Below are positions 52,515-62,600 of a stretch of DNA of 64,000 nt, piece by piece. The position numbers were made by a program, and so were the translations under genes. Source of the DNA: Bacteroidaceae bacterium (GTDB taxonomy: Bacteria; Bacteroidota; Bacteroidia; Bacteroidales; Bacteroidaceae). Where the stretch lies: the NCBI GenBank assembly GCA_017645305.1, contig JAGCPD010000064.1, forward strand, positions 62,001 to 126,000, in the 5' to 3' direction. How positions within the stretch are numbered: position 1 is the first letter of the stretch; each line of letters opens with the position of its first letter. The notes under the pieces were generated by a model that worked only from the letters and a program-made list of their open reading frames with translations, was not told the origin of the DNA and did not search any database.

Positions 52515-53762
52515 ATGACCATAACCCTTTTCCCTACCCAAAAACTGCAGTCGGAGGTGACACTTCCGGCCAGTAAAAGCATTAGCAACCGCGCACTGTT
52601 AATCAATGCACTGAGCAGAAATACGGGACTGCCTGAGAACTTGTCGGATTCTGACGATACACACGTTATGCTCCGAGCCCTACAAACAATGCCCGAGACC
52701 ATAGACATAGGGGCAGCGGGAACGGCTATGCGTTTTATAACGGCCTACCTAAGTGTTACGCCTGGCGAACATGTGATAACGGGAACGGTACGTATGCGCC
52801 ACCGCCCCATCCGAATTCTGGTGGATGCACTGCATCAGCTGGGAGCCGACATCACCTATGAGGGTGAAGAAGGATTCCCACCGCTGCGAATTACGGGAAA
52901 CAACAATCTACAAGGCGGCAAACTGACGGTCCCCGGCGATGTAAGCTCGCAATATATTTCTGCCCTGTTAATGATAGCCCCCACCTTGCACAAAGGGTTG
53001 AGCCTTACGCTAACGGGACAGATTGCCAGCAGGCCCTACCTAAATATGACCATCAGCATGATGCGTGATTTTGGTGCCAAGATTGAGTGGAAGGACAAAA
53101 GTACAATAGAAGTTCTGCCCGGCTCGTACCAGCAACACACCTACAATATTGAAAACGACTGGAGTGCTGCCAGTTATTGGTACGAGATGGTGGCTCTTTC
53201 GGCTGATAAAAATGCTCAGATAGATTTGGCGGGGCTGCACCGGGAAAGTATTCAAGGTGACAGCAAAGTCCAGCTGTTGTTTAACGAATTAGGCGTTGAG
53301 ACACTGCATTGCATCAATCCTGACGGAACGGAATTTGTGAGACTGAGGAAAGGCGGAAGCATAACCAGCCACTTCAGCTATGATTTTACACACCAACCCG
53401 ATTTGGCCCAGACATTTGCGGTTACCTGCGCCATGCTGGACGTTCCTTTCCGTCTGTACGGCCTACAGAGCCTGCGCATAAAGGAGACCGACCGCATTGC
53501 TGCGCTGCGCACAGAACTGGGAAAACTGGGCTGCGACATACAGGAAGAGGACAACAGCATCCTCTATTGGAACGGTGATCATCGTCAGACTGGGGATATT
53601 CCTGTTATTGATACTTATGAAGACCACCGTATGGCTATGGCTTTTGCGCCCTGTGCCATGAAACTGGGCAGTCTTGCTATTAACAACCCGGAGGTGGTTA
53701 GCAAAAGCTACCCCGCTTTTTGGGAAAATTTGAAGAAAGTTGGTTGTAAGGTATGCAAATAG
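52515..53762 (+). CDS. aroA: 3-phosphoshikimate 1-carboxyvinyltransferase (EPSP synthase)
   Basis: Shikimate-pathway enzyme joining PEP and shikimate-3-phosphate. 415 residues. K21, S22 and R26 in LPASKSISNRA bind substrate; GTAMRFITAYL holds the PEP-site glycine/threonine segment; RIKETDR is the conserved C-terminal signature. The stop overlaps the next gene by 10 bases. Confidence 0.96.
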   Translation: MTITLFPTQKLQSEVTLPASKSISNRALLINALSRNTGLPENLSDSDDTHVMLRALQTMPETIDIGAAGTAMRFITAYLSVTPGEHVITGTVRMRHRPIRILVDALHQLGADITYEGEEGFPPLRITGNNNLQGGKLTVPGDVSSQYISALLMIAPTLHKGLSLTLTGQIASRPYLNMTISMMRDFGAKIEWKDKSTIEVLPGSYQQHTYNIENDWSAASYWYEMVALSADKNAQIDLAGLHRESIQGDSKVQLLFNELGVETLHCINPDGTEFVRLRKGGSITSHFSYDFTHQPDLAQTFAVTCAMLDVPFRLYGLQSLRIKETDRIAALRTELGKLGCDIQEEDNSILYWNGDHRQTGDIPVIDTYEDHRMAMAFAPCAMKLGSLAINNPEVVSKSYPAFWENLKKVGCKVCK

Positions 53763-54064
53763 ATTTTGAGTGTTGCGGGCAGCATGAGGTATGTGAGAAG
53801 GACAGTCTGCTAGCAGCCGTAAGCAAGCAGATTGAATACTACGAGGACGAGGAACTGGACAGATTCCGCGGTCGCAAGGGAGATGAATACTCTGCGGAGG
53901 AAATAGAAGAGTTCCGATATGTTCTGTACACCATGCGAACCGATGAGGTGGCAGGATGGGTGCGCAGCCTGCAACTAAGACAAGTTAACCTGCCAGACGA
54001 GGTAAAAGACGAAGTCTTCCTGATAGTCGGAGAAAGAAGAGTTTATTCGCAAGAAACACAATAA
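53753..54064 (+). CDS. Conserved hypothetical acidic protein (103 aa)
   Basis: Small, acidic, mostly helical protein (EYYEDEELDRFRGRKGDEY, RYVLYTMRTDEVAGWVRSL). Its start overlaps aroA by 10 bases, so it is co-translated with aroA, and porW follows after 30 bases. I recognise no domain. Its short distance to both neighbours and intact frame argue for a real gene. Confidence 0.65.
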   Translation: MQIDFECCGQHEVCEKDSLLAAVSKQIEYYEDEELDRFRGRKGDEYSAEEIEEFRYVLYTMRTDEVAGWVRSLQLRQVNLPDEVKDEVFLIVGERRVYSQETQ

Positions 54065-54094
54065 AGTCTAGCGCACGCACGTTATTAAGAATAC

Positions 54095-57019
54095 ATGAAG
54101 AATAAAACATACACAAGAAAAAGCATTGGCATGGGACTACTCATGCTCTTATTGATTTGTGTCGTCTCTGCCTGCTCCATAAAGAAAAACACGCCTACCA
54201 CTCGTGCCTACCATGCCATGACAGCACGATTTAATACGCTGTACAACGGAGAAGTTGCTTTCCTGGAAGGAGATGAAGCACAGATGAAATCGCACCAGGA
54301 CGACTATAACCGCCTGCTGCCGATGTACATCAGTACCAATAAGACAACTGCCGGCATTGGCAAAAGCAATTACGAAACAACCATCTTGAAGTGTGAAAAA
54401 GCCATTAAAGTGCACAGTATAAAGAAGCGTCCTACGGCAAAACCCAGTCAGAAAAAGGACGATAAGACAAAAGCTTTTCTGGCTCGCAAAGAATTCAACC
54501 CTTACATATACCATGCATGGTTGATGATGGCGGAGGCCCAGTTCCATAAAGGTGAATTCATTGAAGCAGCAAGTACATATAATTATATTATCAAGTTGTA
54601 TTCCACGCAACCCGAGATTGCAAGCGTTGCCAAAGCCAAACTGGCAAGATGCTATGTGGCGCTAAACTGGGCTTATGATGCCGAGGATGTGCTGAACAAA
54701 ATGAAACGCGACAGCATCTCGCGCAAAGGACAGAAAGAGATGAACAACACAATGGCGGCTTATCTGATTCTGACCGGACAATACGAAGAAGCCATCCCCC
54801 ATGTAAGCCAAACCATCAAAGATACTAAACGAAAGCAGAAAAAGGCACGTCTGCACTTCCTGCTCGGACAGCTTTACCAACAAACAGGTAAAAACGAGGA
54901 GGCTTACAAGTCTTACGGCAAGGTAATGCGTGCCAACCCTCCGTACGAAATGGCTTTCAGCGCACGTATCTCTCAGACAGAAGTAATGCCGAGCGACAAA
55001 TTCAACCAAATGATTTCGTTGCTGAAACGAATGGCCAAGAGTGACAAGAACAAGGACTATCTGGACAAGGTATATTATGCAATGGGTAACATCTACATGG
55101 GAGTTAACGACACCACTCATTGCATCTATGCTTGGGAGAAAGGCGTAAAGGACGGCACGAAGAACGGTCCGGACAAGGCTATGCTGTTGCTGAAACTGAG
55201 CAACTTGTATTGGGAAATGGAGAAATATATAGACGCAGCCCGTACATATAAGGCCTGTGTAGCCATCCTGGACAAGGAACACGAGGAGTATAAAGAAACT
55301 GAGCGGAGAAGCAAAATACTGACAGAACTGGAACCCCACCTCAGCGCCATCAAACTGCAGGATAGTTTGCAGGCATTGGCAAAACTGCCCGAAGCAGAAT
55401 ACTTGGCTGCCATAGACCGCGTGATAGAAGAGCTGAAGAAACAGGAGAAGGAAGCGGAAAAAAAAGCTGCACAAAATGGCACAAACGCTAACGGACAGCG
55501 TCCGGCAAACAACCAACCGGCACAGACCAACCGCCCCGTAGCAGGTAATGCCGGCTTTGGAAACGGACAAACGGGTCCCTGGTATTTCTACAATCCAACG
55601 ACTATAAAAAAAGGTATCGAAGAATTCCAGCGCAGATGGGGACAACGTAAGAACGAGGACTTATGGCGCATCAGCAACAAGGCTTCCTTTGCGGCAGCTA
55701 CAGGAAATGAAGATGCCAGTTATGCTGATGAGACAGGTGATGACGACAGTCTATATGGCTCTGTAGAATCTGATTCCACCGCATCGGCAGAACAAGCTAA
55801 GAAAGACTCGCTAGCCAACGATCCCCACCACAGAGAATACTACCTGAAACAGATTCCGTTTACAGAAGAACAGATGGAGGCATCAAACGCCATCCTTAGC
55901 GACGGACTTTACAATGCAGGCATTCTGGAGCAGGAAAAACTGGAGAACTGGCTGCTGGCAGAAAAGACCATGCAACGCGTGCTTACCGACTTCCCCGAAC
56001 GCGACGGTATAGACAACATCTACTATCATTTGTTCCTTCTGTACGGCAGATTGGGCGACTCCGAGAAGGCAGAATACTACAGGTCTTTGCTGCTTGAACA
56101 ATTTGCAGACACCAAACTGGCCGCGCTTTTGGGTAATCCCAACTACGACATGATAGCACGCAATGGCAAACACGTGGAAGACTCGGTTTATGCCGCTTCA
56201 TATGCTGCCTATCAGGCCTCAGATTACGACGAGGTGGAAAAGAACTACCAGTTCAGCACAGAAAACTTCCCTACAGGTATTAACCGCGCCCGTATGATGT
56301 TTATTCGTGCCATGAGCCAATTATACAGCGGGCAGCGCGACAGTTTCTTAGTAACCTTGAAAGAGGTAGTCCAGCAATTCCCAAAAGAAGAGGTAACAGA
56401 AATAGCCAATGCTATTGTTAAAGGATTGGCCGACGGCCGTCTGCTAATGGATGACCGCTATGATGCTACCAGCATCTGGAGCAGAAGAACACGTCAGGCC
56501 TCTGGTGACAGTACCGAGGTGGCTCCTGAACTAAAGAACGACCGATACGGAAGCTTCGTGTTTGTTTTGGCCTACCCCACCAACAGTCTGGACGAGAATC
56601 AACTGCTCTTTGAAATCGCGCGCTATAACTTTACCTCATATATGGTGAGAAACTTCGACATAGAGATTCAGGAAAGCCAGGGCATCACCATGATGTGCGT
56701 GAAGGGCTTCCTTTCGTACGATGAAGTTCACTCTTATGCACAGACGCTCTATGCCGACAAACATATGAATACCCTCTTGGATGGTATCAGAACACTATTG
56801 ATATCGGAGGATAACCTGAAACTGATAGGCAAAGACTTCAGTTTCGATGACTACAAAGCCTTCTACGAAGAAACGTTTGCTCCTATGGAGATTCCTGAGG
56901 ATCTGCAGATAGACGAGCCAACCGACCTCAAAATTATTGATCCTGACGATTATGTTCCCGAGGAAAAGAAGAAAGACGAGGAGGAAGAGGAAGAAGACGA
57001 TTTCCCGTGGGGATTCTAA
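54095..57019 (+). CDS. porW: TPR lipoprotein PorW/SprE (type IX secretion)
   Basis: A 974-residue lipoprotein required for T9SS in Porphyromonas and Flavobacterium. Lipobox VVSAC (Cys27) and the family-typical start SIKKNTPTTRAYHAMTARFNTLYNG (residues ~28-52). TPR-like helices fill about 130-400 and 600-780. A Gln/Asn/Pro-rich low-complexity linker at about 465-495 separates the two halves. The C-terminus is very acidic (EEEEEDDFPWGF). The porX regulator follows after 33 bases, all repeats. Confidence 0.86.
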   Translation: MKNKTYTRKSIGMGLLMLLLICVVSACSIKKNTPTTRAYHAMTARFNTLYNGEVAFLEGDEAQMKSHQDDYNRLLPMYISTNKTTAGIGKSNYETTILKCEKAIKVHSIKKRPTAKPSQKKDDKTKAFLARKEFNPYIYHAWLMMAEAQFHKGEFIEAASTYNYIIKLYSTQPEIASVAKAKLARCYVALNWAYDAEDVLNKMKRDSISRKGQKEMNNTMAAYLILTGQYEEAIPHVSQTIKDTKRKQKKARLHFLLGQLYQQTGKNEEAYKSYGKVMRANPPYEMAFSARISQTEVMPSDKFNQMISLLKRMAKSDKNKDYLDKVYYAMGNIYMGVNDTTHCIYAWEKGVKDGTKNGPDKAMLLLKLSNLYWEMEKYIDAARTYKACVAILDKEHEEYKETERRSKILTELEPHLSAIKLQDSLQALAKLPEAEYLAAIDRVIEELKKQEKEAEKKAAQNGTNANGQRPANNQPAQTNRPVAGNAGFGNGQTGPWYFYNPTTIKKGIEEFQRRWGQRKNEDLWRISNKASFAAATGNEDASYADETGDDDSLYGSVESDSTASAEQAKKDSLANDPHHREYYLKQIPFTEEQMEASNAILSDGLYNAGILEQEKLENWLLAEKTMQRVLTDFPERDGIDNIYYHLFLLYGRLGDSEKAEYYRSLLLEQFADTKLAALLGNPNYDMIARNGKHVEDSVYAASYAAYQASDYDEVEKNYQFSTENFPTGINRARMMFIRAMSQLYSGQRDSFLVTLKEVVQQFPKEEVTEIANAIVKGLADGRLLMDDRYDATSIWSRRTRQASGDSTEVAPELKNDRYGSFVFVLAYPTNSLDENQLLFEIARYNFTSYMVRNFDIEIQESQGITMMCVKGFLSYDEVHSYAQTLYADKHMNTLLDGIRTLLISEDNLKLIGKDFSFDDYKAFYEETFAPMEIPEDLQIDEPTDLKIIDPDDYVPEEKKKDEEEEEEDDFPWGF

Positions 57020-57056
57020 TAATTCATAATTCACAATTTATAATTCATAATAATGG
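57014..57056. repeat. Heptanucleotide array at the porW/porX junction
   Basis: Six units: TTCTAAT, AATTCAT, AATTCAC, AATTTAT, AATTCAT, AATAATG. The first contains the porW stop codon and the last the porX ATG (57053), so the whole intergenic gap is repeat DNA. Confidence 0.88.
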
Positions 57057-58603
57057 CAGCATATAAACTACTGTGGGTAGATGACGAAATAGAACTGCTG
57101 AAAGCACACATCCTGTATTTAGAGAAAAAAGGATACGTCGTGGAGACAGTAACAAATGGGTATGATGCGCTGGATCGCTGCACAGAAGAGGTTTTTGATT
57201 TGATTCTGCTGGACGAGAACATGCCAGGTCTTAGCGGTCTGGAAACGCTAAGCAGAATTAAGGAGCAAACACCCAATACACCTGTGGTTATGGTTACCAA
57301 GAGCGAAGAGGAAAATATTATGGAGCAAGCCATTGGTGCCAAGATTGCCGACTACCTTATCAAGCCTGTTAACCCCACACAGATTCTGCTGACACTGAAA
57401 AAAAACATACACCAAAAGGAAATTGTTACAGAACAACAGACAAATGCCTACCAACAAGATTTTGGAAAGATTGGTATGCAGATTAACGATTCGCTCTCGC
57501 TGGAAGAATGGATTGAAGTGTACAAACGCCTTACCTATTGGGAATTGCAACTATCCGAGACCGATAGCGCCATGAAAGAGATGCTAAACATGCAACGCTC
57601 TGAAGCCAACAGGGAATTCACAAAGTTCATACGCAAGAGTTACACGAAATGGATGAGCAATCCCGAGGAACGACCTGTGATGAGTCCGGACATCTTCAAA
57701 CATAGTATCTTTCCGCATCTGAATAACGGAGATAAGGTCTTTCTTGTTGTTATAGACAATTTCCGCTATGATCAGTGGCGTATGCTGTATAACGAAATCG
57801 CCGACCTCTTTAACATAGAGGAAAACCTATACTGTAGCATCTTGCCTACAGCCACCCAATACGCAAGAAATGCCATCTTCAGTGGTCTGATGCCTGATAT
57901 CATAGAGCGTATGTTTCCTGACCTGTGGGTAGATGAGGACAGCGAGGAAGGAAAAAACTTGAACGAGGCTCCGCTGGTGCAGACACAATTTGACCGCTAC
58001 AGACGCAAGAACACCTTCAGTTATCATAAGATTAACGATTCGCAGGCGGCCGAAAAGTTGGTGCAGCAAATGCCGAACCTGCAGAAATACGACCTGAACG
58101 TGGTGGTTATGAACTTTATTGACATGCTCAGTCATGCCCGCACAGAAAGCCGTATGGTACGCGAATTAGCGAGCAACGAGGCTGCCTACCGCAGCATTAC
58201 ACAAAGCTGGTTCCGTCATTCTCCTGTTGGAGACCTCTTCCGTGCCCTGGCTGCCAGCGATTACACCATTGTCCTGACAACAGACCACGGAAGCATTCGG
58301 TGCTACAACCCGGTAAAGGTCATAGGAGACAAAAACACCAACACTAACCTGCGGTACAAGCTGGGCAAAAACCTTAGCTATAACCAGAAAGAAGTCTTTG
58401 AGATAAAAGAGCCTCATCAGGTAGGACTGCCAAGACCTAATCTGAGTACGACATACATCTTTGCAACAGGCGATGATTTCTTTGCCTATCCTAACAATTA
58501 TAACTATTACGTACAATATTACAAAGACACTTTCCAGCACGGAGGCATTAGTATGGAGGAAATGCTGATTCCCTTGATTACCCTGCGTGGAAAGAAAAGA
58601 TAA
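57053..58603 (+). CDS. porX: PorX response regulator with PglZ domain (T9SS regulator)
   Basis: A 516-residue two-domain regulator. The N-terminal receiver (1-120) has the acidic pocket D10/D11 (VDDE), the phosphoacceptor D54 (LLDENMPG) and the conserved Lys in YLIKPVNP. A helical linker follows, then a PglZ/alkaline-phosphatase-like domain from about 210 to 510 with VVIDNFRYDQWR, NFIDMLSHARTE and TTDHGSIR metal-site motifs. Its partner kinase PorY is not in the window. Downstream of porW, upstream of tsaE by 9 bases. Confidence 0.92.
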   Translation: MAAYKLLWVDDEIELLKAHILYLEKKGYVVETVTNGYDALDRCTEEVFDLILLDENMPGLSGLETLSRIKEQTPNTPVVMVTKSEEENIMEQAIGAKIADYLIKPVNPTQILLTLKKNIHQKEIVTEQQTNAYQQDFGKIGMQINDSLSLEEWIEVYKRLTYWELQLSETDSAMKEMLNMQRSEANREFTKFIRKSYTKWMSNPEERPVMSPDIFKHSIFPHLNNGDKVFLVVIDNFRYDQWRMLYNEIADLFNIEENLYCSILPTATQYARNAIFSGLMPDIIERMFPDLWVDEDSEEGKNLNEAPLVQTQFDRYRRKNTFSYHKINDSQAAEKLVQQMPNLQKYDLNVVVMNFIDMLSHARTESRMVRELASNEAAYRSITQSWFRHSPVGDLFRALAASDYTIVLTTDHGSIRCYNPVKVIGDKNTNTNLRYKLGKNLSYNQKEVFEIKEPHQVGLPRPNLSTTYIFATGDDFFAYPNNYNYYVQYYKDTFQHGGISMEEMLIPLITLRGKKR

Positions 58604-58612
58604 AGGGGATTT

Positions 58613-59020
58613 ATGGAGATAATATTCAAAGAAGAAGACATAAGACAGGCTGCCAGGCAGTTCGTTGAAGGAATGGGGCAGAACACCGTATTTGCTTTCT
58701 ATGGTAAGATGGGGGCAGGAAAGACCACCTTCATAAAAGCTGTATGCGAACAATTAGGTGTAGAAGAAACGGTTACATCTCCCACCTTTGCCATAGTAAA
58801 CGAATACGAGGCAGCTGACAGCTACCCCGTATATCACTTTGATTTCTATCGGATAAAAAATGTTTCCGAAGCTTACGACATGGGATGCGAAGAATATTTC
58901 TACAGCGGTCGCCCTTGCTTCATAGAATGGCCGGAACTGATAGAAGAAGTGCTGCCTGAGGAAACCGTAAACGTTACCATCGAAGCAATGTCCAACGGAG
59001 AAAGGCGCTTAGTTTTCTAA
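58613..59020 (+). CDS. tsaE: tRNA N6-threonylcarbamoyladenosine biosynthesis ATPase TsaE
   Basis: P-loop ATPase of the t6A modification complex, 135 residues. Walker A GKMGAGKT at 31-38, then TSPTFAIVNEYE, YHFDFYRI and FIEWPELIEEVLPEE, all typical of TsaE. Follows porX with a 9-base gap. The final 12 bases overlap the convergent small acidic gene. Confidence 0.95.
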   Translation: MEIIFKEEDIRQAARQFVEGMGQNTVFAFYGKMGAGKTTFIKAVCEQLGVEETVTSPTFAIVNEYEAADSYPVYHFDFYRIKNVSEAYDMGCEEYFYSGRPCFIEWPELIEEVLPEETVNVTIEAMSNGERRLVF

Positions 59021-59332
59021 GGACTCACCATATTCCAGTTCACCGTCAACCACCCAACGGAGGTCTTCGGGGTCAAAATCTCCCACTTTCTCTTTCTTAG
59101 CTTTCTTGGCAATGTGCTCTGCTACGGCGTCAATGTCAATATCAACTTCTTCCTCGCTTTTTGTCTTCTCAAGCAAATCCACATAATATTCACCTATCAC
59201 ATCCAGAAAGTAGTAAAGGTCGTCTTCTGTGAATTTCTCCTTTACTTCCTGGGGCAAATAGTTTTTGATAAACTCTACCGTCAAGCGGTCATCCTCGGCA
59301 TCTGCAAGGAAGTCGTCTTCTATATTTCCCAT
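59009..59332 (-). CDS. Conserved hypothetical acidic protein (107 aa)
   Basis: Helical, Glu/Asp-rich protein (LTVEFIKNYLPQEVKEKFTEDDLYYFLD, split around residues 17-44; KKAKKEKVGDFDPEDLRWVVDGE). It starts 4 bases after trxA and is probably the last gene of dnaE-trxA-orf. I recognise the pattern of a conserved Bacteroidales protein but no named domain. Its stop overlaps the tsaE stop on the other strand. Confidence 0.68.
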   Translation of the reverse strand: MGNIEDDFLADAEDDRLTVEFIKNYLPQEVKEKFTEDDLYYFLDVIGEYYVDLLEKTKSEEEVDIDIDAVAEHIAKKAKKEKVGDFDPEDLRWVVDGELEYGESLEN

Positions 59333-59336
59333 AGTC

Positions 59337-59651
59337 CTAAAGTATGTTTTTTAGCTTCTCTTCGTAATCAGAACGCGAAGCAGCTCCTACAATTCTATCT
59401 ACCACCTCTCCACCTTTGATAAAGAACACAGTTGGAATATTGCGCACACCAAAGCGTACAGCCATATCCTCGTCTTCCTCGATATCACACTTGCCTATAA
59501 TGGCCTGCCCCTCATAATCCTGTGCCAATGCCTCAATAATAGGACCTACGCGTCTACAGGGACCACACCATGTGGCCCAAAAGTCCAAAACAATGGGTTT
59601 GCCGGTTGCAACCAGCGCCTCGAAATTGTTGCTGTTGATAGTCTGTGCCAT
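59337..59651 (-). CDS. trxA: Thioredoxin
   Basis: Dithiol redox protein of 104 residues with the active site WCGPCR (C29, C32), the cis-Pro segment NIPTVFFI and the buried Asp in VLDFWA. Follows dnaE by 32 bases on the minus strand. Confidence 0.95.
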   Translation of the reverse strand: MAQTINSNNFEALVATGKPIVLDFWATWCGPCRRVGPIIEALAQDYEGQAIIGKCDIEEDEDMAVRFGVRNIPTVFFIKGGEVVDRIVGAASRSDYEEKLKNIL

Positions 59652-59683
59652 ACCTTATAAAATAATAATAAATATAAATGAGA

Positions 59684-62600
59684 TTAATTGATTTTTAATG
59701 TCAAACATTCGGATGCCTTCAGATAATCCATCAGCTTCTTACTCACTTGATAGCACTTTGTCCTAGATTTCATATGCAAAACAGGAGCATTTCCACTACC
59801 ACAGATATTCCACCTAACATCTATCGAAGGAGCCGCCTGACCTTTTTCCTTATGCTGGAGAGAAGACTGCTGCATTTCCTGAATATACTTGCATAGTTCT
59901 GCCACATCATTACTATCCAACCTGTCTGCATCAACCGTTATGGTAATGCTTTGGATTAGTTGGTCTTTTACGTCAGGCAAGAACTCTATCTTACTTATTT
60001 TCAGTTCCAGAGCATCCTGATTATACTGACGTCCCTGAACACGCCCTGTAATATACACCAAATTGCCCTCCCTCGTAAGGTAACCGCACCACTGCGCCCA
60101 GTCGTTTCCGAACAGAGGTATTTCTGCGGAACCCGTATAATCCTCCACCATAACAATTCCATAAGGTTGGTTCGTCTTGGTAATACCCTGGCGTTTCAAT
60201 CCCGTTACAATGCCACCTAACCGTACATCTGTATTCTGGAACGGGGTAAGGTCGGCCATCTGCTCCATGTGTAAGTTGCAAATACCGTTTAGAATAACGC
60301 TGTATTCATCCAAAGGATGCGCAGAGAGGTATATACCCACCAATTCACGCTCTTTATTAAGACGTTCTAAATCGTTCCATCTTTCTGTCACGGGAATGGG
60401 GGGGAGATGCCTGTCTATAGCTTCCATACCAAAGAGGGAAAACTGAGCCTCCATCTTAGCCTGCTGGTATTGGTTACCGTATTTTGTCAGGGAATCAACA
60501 AAAAGCTCACCCTTTGCGTTGGGTGCGACAAACTGTTCTCGGCTTATCTGTTTTGAGAATGCGTCAAAGGCACCGCTCAGAGCCAGGCACTCTATGCCGC
60601 TCTTTTTTACAGCAGGAATGGAAACGCGCTCCACAAAATCAAAGATATCCTTGTATTTTCCGTTCTTTTCACGCTCTGAGATGATGGCAGCAGCAGCAGC
60701 TTCTCCCAGTCCCTTGATTCCATTCAGACCGAAACGAATCTGTTGCCTGTCGTTCACGCCAAAATCGGCATGCGACTCATTCACATCAGGTCCTAACACC
60801 TCTATCTTCAGGTTCTTACATTCATCCAAAAGTTTTGTTATTTCCTTGATGTCGTCCTTTCTTCTGGTCAGCAGAGCAGCCATGAACTCTGCAGGATAAT
60901 GAGCTTTAAGATAGGCCGTCTGGTAGGCAACCCACGAATAACAGGCTGCATGTGACTTATTGAAGGCGTAAGAAGCAAATTTCTCCCAGTCACCCCAAAT
61001 CTTATCAAGAACCGTAGGATCATAGCCTCTTTCTTTTCCTCCATTGATAAAAAGTGGTTTCATTTCATCAACGATAGCCTTCTTTTTCTTACCCATAGCC
61101 TTACGCAGCGCATCAGACTGGCCTCTGGTAAAGCCTGCTAACAGACGGCTCAACAACATCACCTGCTCTTGGTAAACGGTAATGCCGTACGTATCCTTCA
61201 AGTATTTCTCCATAACGGGAATATCGTACGTTATCTTTTCCTTTCCGTTCTTGCGCCTGATGAACGAGGGGATATAATCCATTGGGCCTGGCCGGTAGAG
61301 GGCATTCATGGCGATAAGGTCCTCAAAGACTGTGGGCTTTAGTTCCTTCAGATACTTTTGCATTCCTGCCGATTCAAACTGGAAGGTTCCTACCGTCAGG
61401 CCTTTCTGATACAACTGATACGTCAATTCATCATCGATGGGGATGTTGTCAAGGTCTATGTCCACCCCGTGGGCCTCCTTGATAACCCTGCAAGCCTCCT
61501 TCAACTCGGAAAGCGTTTTCAGCCCCAGGAAGTCCATCTTTATAAGACCTGTACTCTCAATAACATGTCCGTCATACTGAGTAACTGCCGTCTTACGGTC
61601 GGGAAAGTCGGGATCATCAGCAGTAGAGATGGGCACATGGTCGGAAATGGGGTCGCGACAAATAATGAAACCACAGGCGTGAATTCCCGTTCCGCGAATC
61701 TGCCCTTCCAGCTGTTGCGCGTATTTAATGGTATCTGCCTCCCTATAGTCGGGCGAGGATTGTGCCAACCGCAGTTCTGGTGTACACGAGATGGCATTCT
61801 TCAGATTCATCTTCATACCATCTGGCAGACGGTCTGGTATTGCCTTACAAAGCGCGTTGCTCCTATCCAGCGGAAGGTCTTCAACACGGGCTACATCCTT
61901 AATACTGTTTTTAGTTGCCATTGTGCCATAGGTAATGATGTGCGCACAATTCTCATGCCCATATTTATCCATTACCCATTGCAGAACCTTTCCACGCCCG
62001 TCATCCTCGAAATCAGTGTCAATATCAGGCAACGAAATACGGTCGGGATTCAGAAAACGCTCAAACAGCAGGTCGTACTTCAGAGGATCCAGTTTGGTGA
62101 TGCCCAGACAATAGGCTACTACGCTACCTGCTGCGGAACCACGACCGGGACCTACCCACACATCCAAATCCTTTCGGGCAGAATTTATGAAGTCCTGCAC
62201 AATAAGGAAGTAGCCTGGGAAGCCCATAGTCTTCATGATGTGTAGCTCAAAGCGAATACGGTCATCCACCTCCTTGTCTAACGGTTCACCATATAAACGA
62301 CGGGCACCTTCATAAGCCAGTTTCTTCAGGTAATCGGCCTCGAACTTTATCCTGTACAGCTTATCATAGCCACCCAGTTTATTTATCTTCTTCTCGCCAT
62401 CTTCTTTTGAGAGAGGATTCTCTCCGTTTTCGTCGCTGGTAAACTCGTGGAACAAATCCTCTTCCGTGAACTTCTGCCTCCACTCCTCCTCCGTTCCAAA
62501 ATCAGCTGGGATGGGGAAAAAGGGCATAATGGGGTCGGATTCCAAATCGTACATCTCAACCTTATCAAGAATCTCAATCGTATTGCTGAGGGCATCGGGA

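Noticed and set aside
53753..54064. Spurious small frame
   Set aside because: Kept as a gene: it overlaps aroA by 10 bases in the coupled manner, fills the space before porW, and has ordinary codon usage.
54662..55645. 327-codon minus-strand frame over porW
   Set aside because: Phe/Leu/Cys-rich shadow of a helical, Lys/Glu-rich protein; no signal or motif.
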